Shown here: positions 5,264 to 5,451 of the stretch, piece after piece
How the letters are laid out: each line of letters opens with the position of its first letter
Numbering within the stretch: position 1 is the first letter of the stretch
Assembly (NCBI GenBank): GCA_018679695.1
Contig: JAHHKH010000175.1
Location: 1 to 5,451 of the forward strand
DNA from: Maribacter sp.
GTDB lineage: Bacteria; Bacteroidota; Bacteroidia; Flavobacteriales; Flavobacteriaceae
Length of the DNA stretch: 5,451 bases
Direction of reading: 5' to 3'
Notes under the pieces: model-generated
What the model saw: the letters and a program-made list of their open reading frames with translations, nothing else
The model's database searches: none
What the model was told of the DNA's origin: nothing
Position numbers and translations under genes: made by a program

Positions 5264-5292
5264 TTGCAATTTAAAAAACCATCTTATATTTG
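5264..5292 (+). promoter_or_regulatory. Strong Bacteroidota-type promoter, probably of an rRNA operon
   Basis: TTG (5264-5266), an 18-bp A-rich spacer and TATATTTG (5285-5292, then CACCC) match the TTG-N18/19-TAnnTTTG promoter closely. A-tract-rich DNA upstream (5231-5250) resembles an UP element. Transcription would begin near 5298-5300 and run rightward off the window. The downstream DNA has no start codon followed by an open frame, which fits a stable RNA gene better than a protein gene. Confidence 0.75.
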
Positions 5293-5297
5293 CACCC

Positions 5298-5451
5298 GCT
5301 TTGGGGCTATGGTCATGGGGCGCGGAAAAGGGATGGCCCTGATGGGGTTCGTTTTTTTCTTGTAATGAAGTTCATTGGAATATTGTAAAGACAGCGTATG
5401 GGTACATTTTGATGTACCTTATATAGAAATAGAATTTGAATCGAGGGACGG
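5298..5451 (+). ncRNA. Untranslated structured leader, probably pre-16S rRNA (partial)
   Basis: From the predicted transcription start the DNA becomes G-rich and carries hairpins: TCA-tg-GGGC (5313-5321) with GCCCTGA (5336-5342), and a perfect 7-bp stem GGTACAT (5401-5407) with ATGTACC (5412-5418), loop TTTG. Between them GTTCATTGGAATATTG (5370-5385) resembles the conserved motif, likely a boxA antitermination counterpart, that precedes rRNA genes in Bacteroidota, and TAAAGACAGCG follows. The end TTTGAATCGAGGGACGG looks like the segment just before mature 16S in flavobacteria, but the AGAGTTTGATC hallmark is not reached. The rRNA identity is therefore an inference; a tRNA or other stable RNA operon leader is the main alternative. 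Confidence 0.55.

Noticed and set aside
1..5451. Defence system, CRISPR array, transposase or prophage genes
   Set aside because: No spaced repeats, transposase motifs or accessory-type genes were found; the content is core housekeeping plus small conserved genes.

Overview
The window looks like a chromosomal segment from a member of the Bacteroidota, most likely a marine-type Flavobacteriaceae. This rests on three things: low-GC, A-rich gene starts with little Shine-Dalgarno signal; repeated matches to the Bacteroidota promoter pattern (TTG, a spacer of about 18-20 bp, then TAnnTTTG); and flavobacterial-type IF-3, L20, L35 and ThrRS proteins. The genus is not determined.

Layout from left to right. 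Positions 1-753 (minus) hold a Cof-type HAD phosphatase cut off at its C-terminus by the window edge. It diverges from a plus-strand pair: a YjbQ/UPF0047 protein (852-1274) and a 90-residue protein with two EF-hands (1319-1591). A perfect 13-bp bidirectional terminator (1611-1642) separates this pair from the convergent minus-strand operon, which in transcription order is thrS (4950-3010), infC (2977-2423), rpmI (2328-2131) and rplT (2007-1663). This is the widely conserved translation operon of threonyl-tRNA synthetase, IF-3, L35 and L20. It has a good promoter 25 bp upstream of thrS and ends at the shared terminator. The infC-rpmI and rpmI-rplT spacers carry hairpins that could be control or processing sites.

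The last 500 bases (4951-5451) have no gene. They hold the thrS promoter, an approximately 100-bp structured element resembling an interspersed flavobacterial intergenic repeat (5020-5119), an A/T-rich stretch with a small direct repeat, and then a strong plus-strand promoter (5264-5292) followed by a structured untranslated leader running off the edge. I interpret that leader as the start of a ribosomal RNA operon, but no 16S sequence is inside the window.

The most interesting point is infC. The reading frame needed for the conserved IF-3 N-terminus has no ATG, GTG or TTG between the upstream stop and an internal TTG lying within conserved sequence. Translation therefore probably begins at a rare AUA (or similar) codon, and a five-codon ATG mini-ORF overlaps that start. 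This fits IF-3 autoregulation through a poor start codon. No wholly new system is evident; the genes are mostly core housekeeping.
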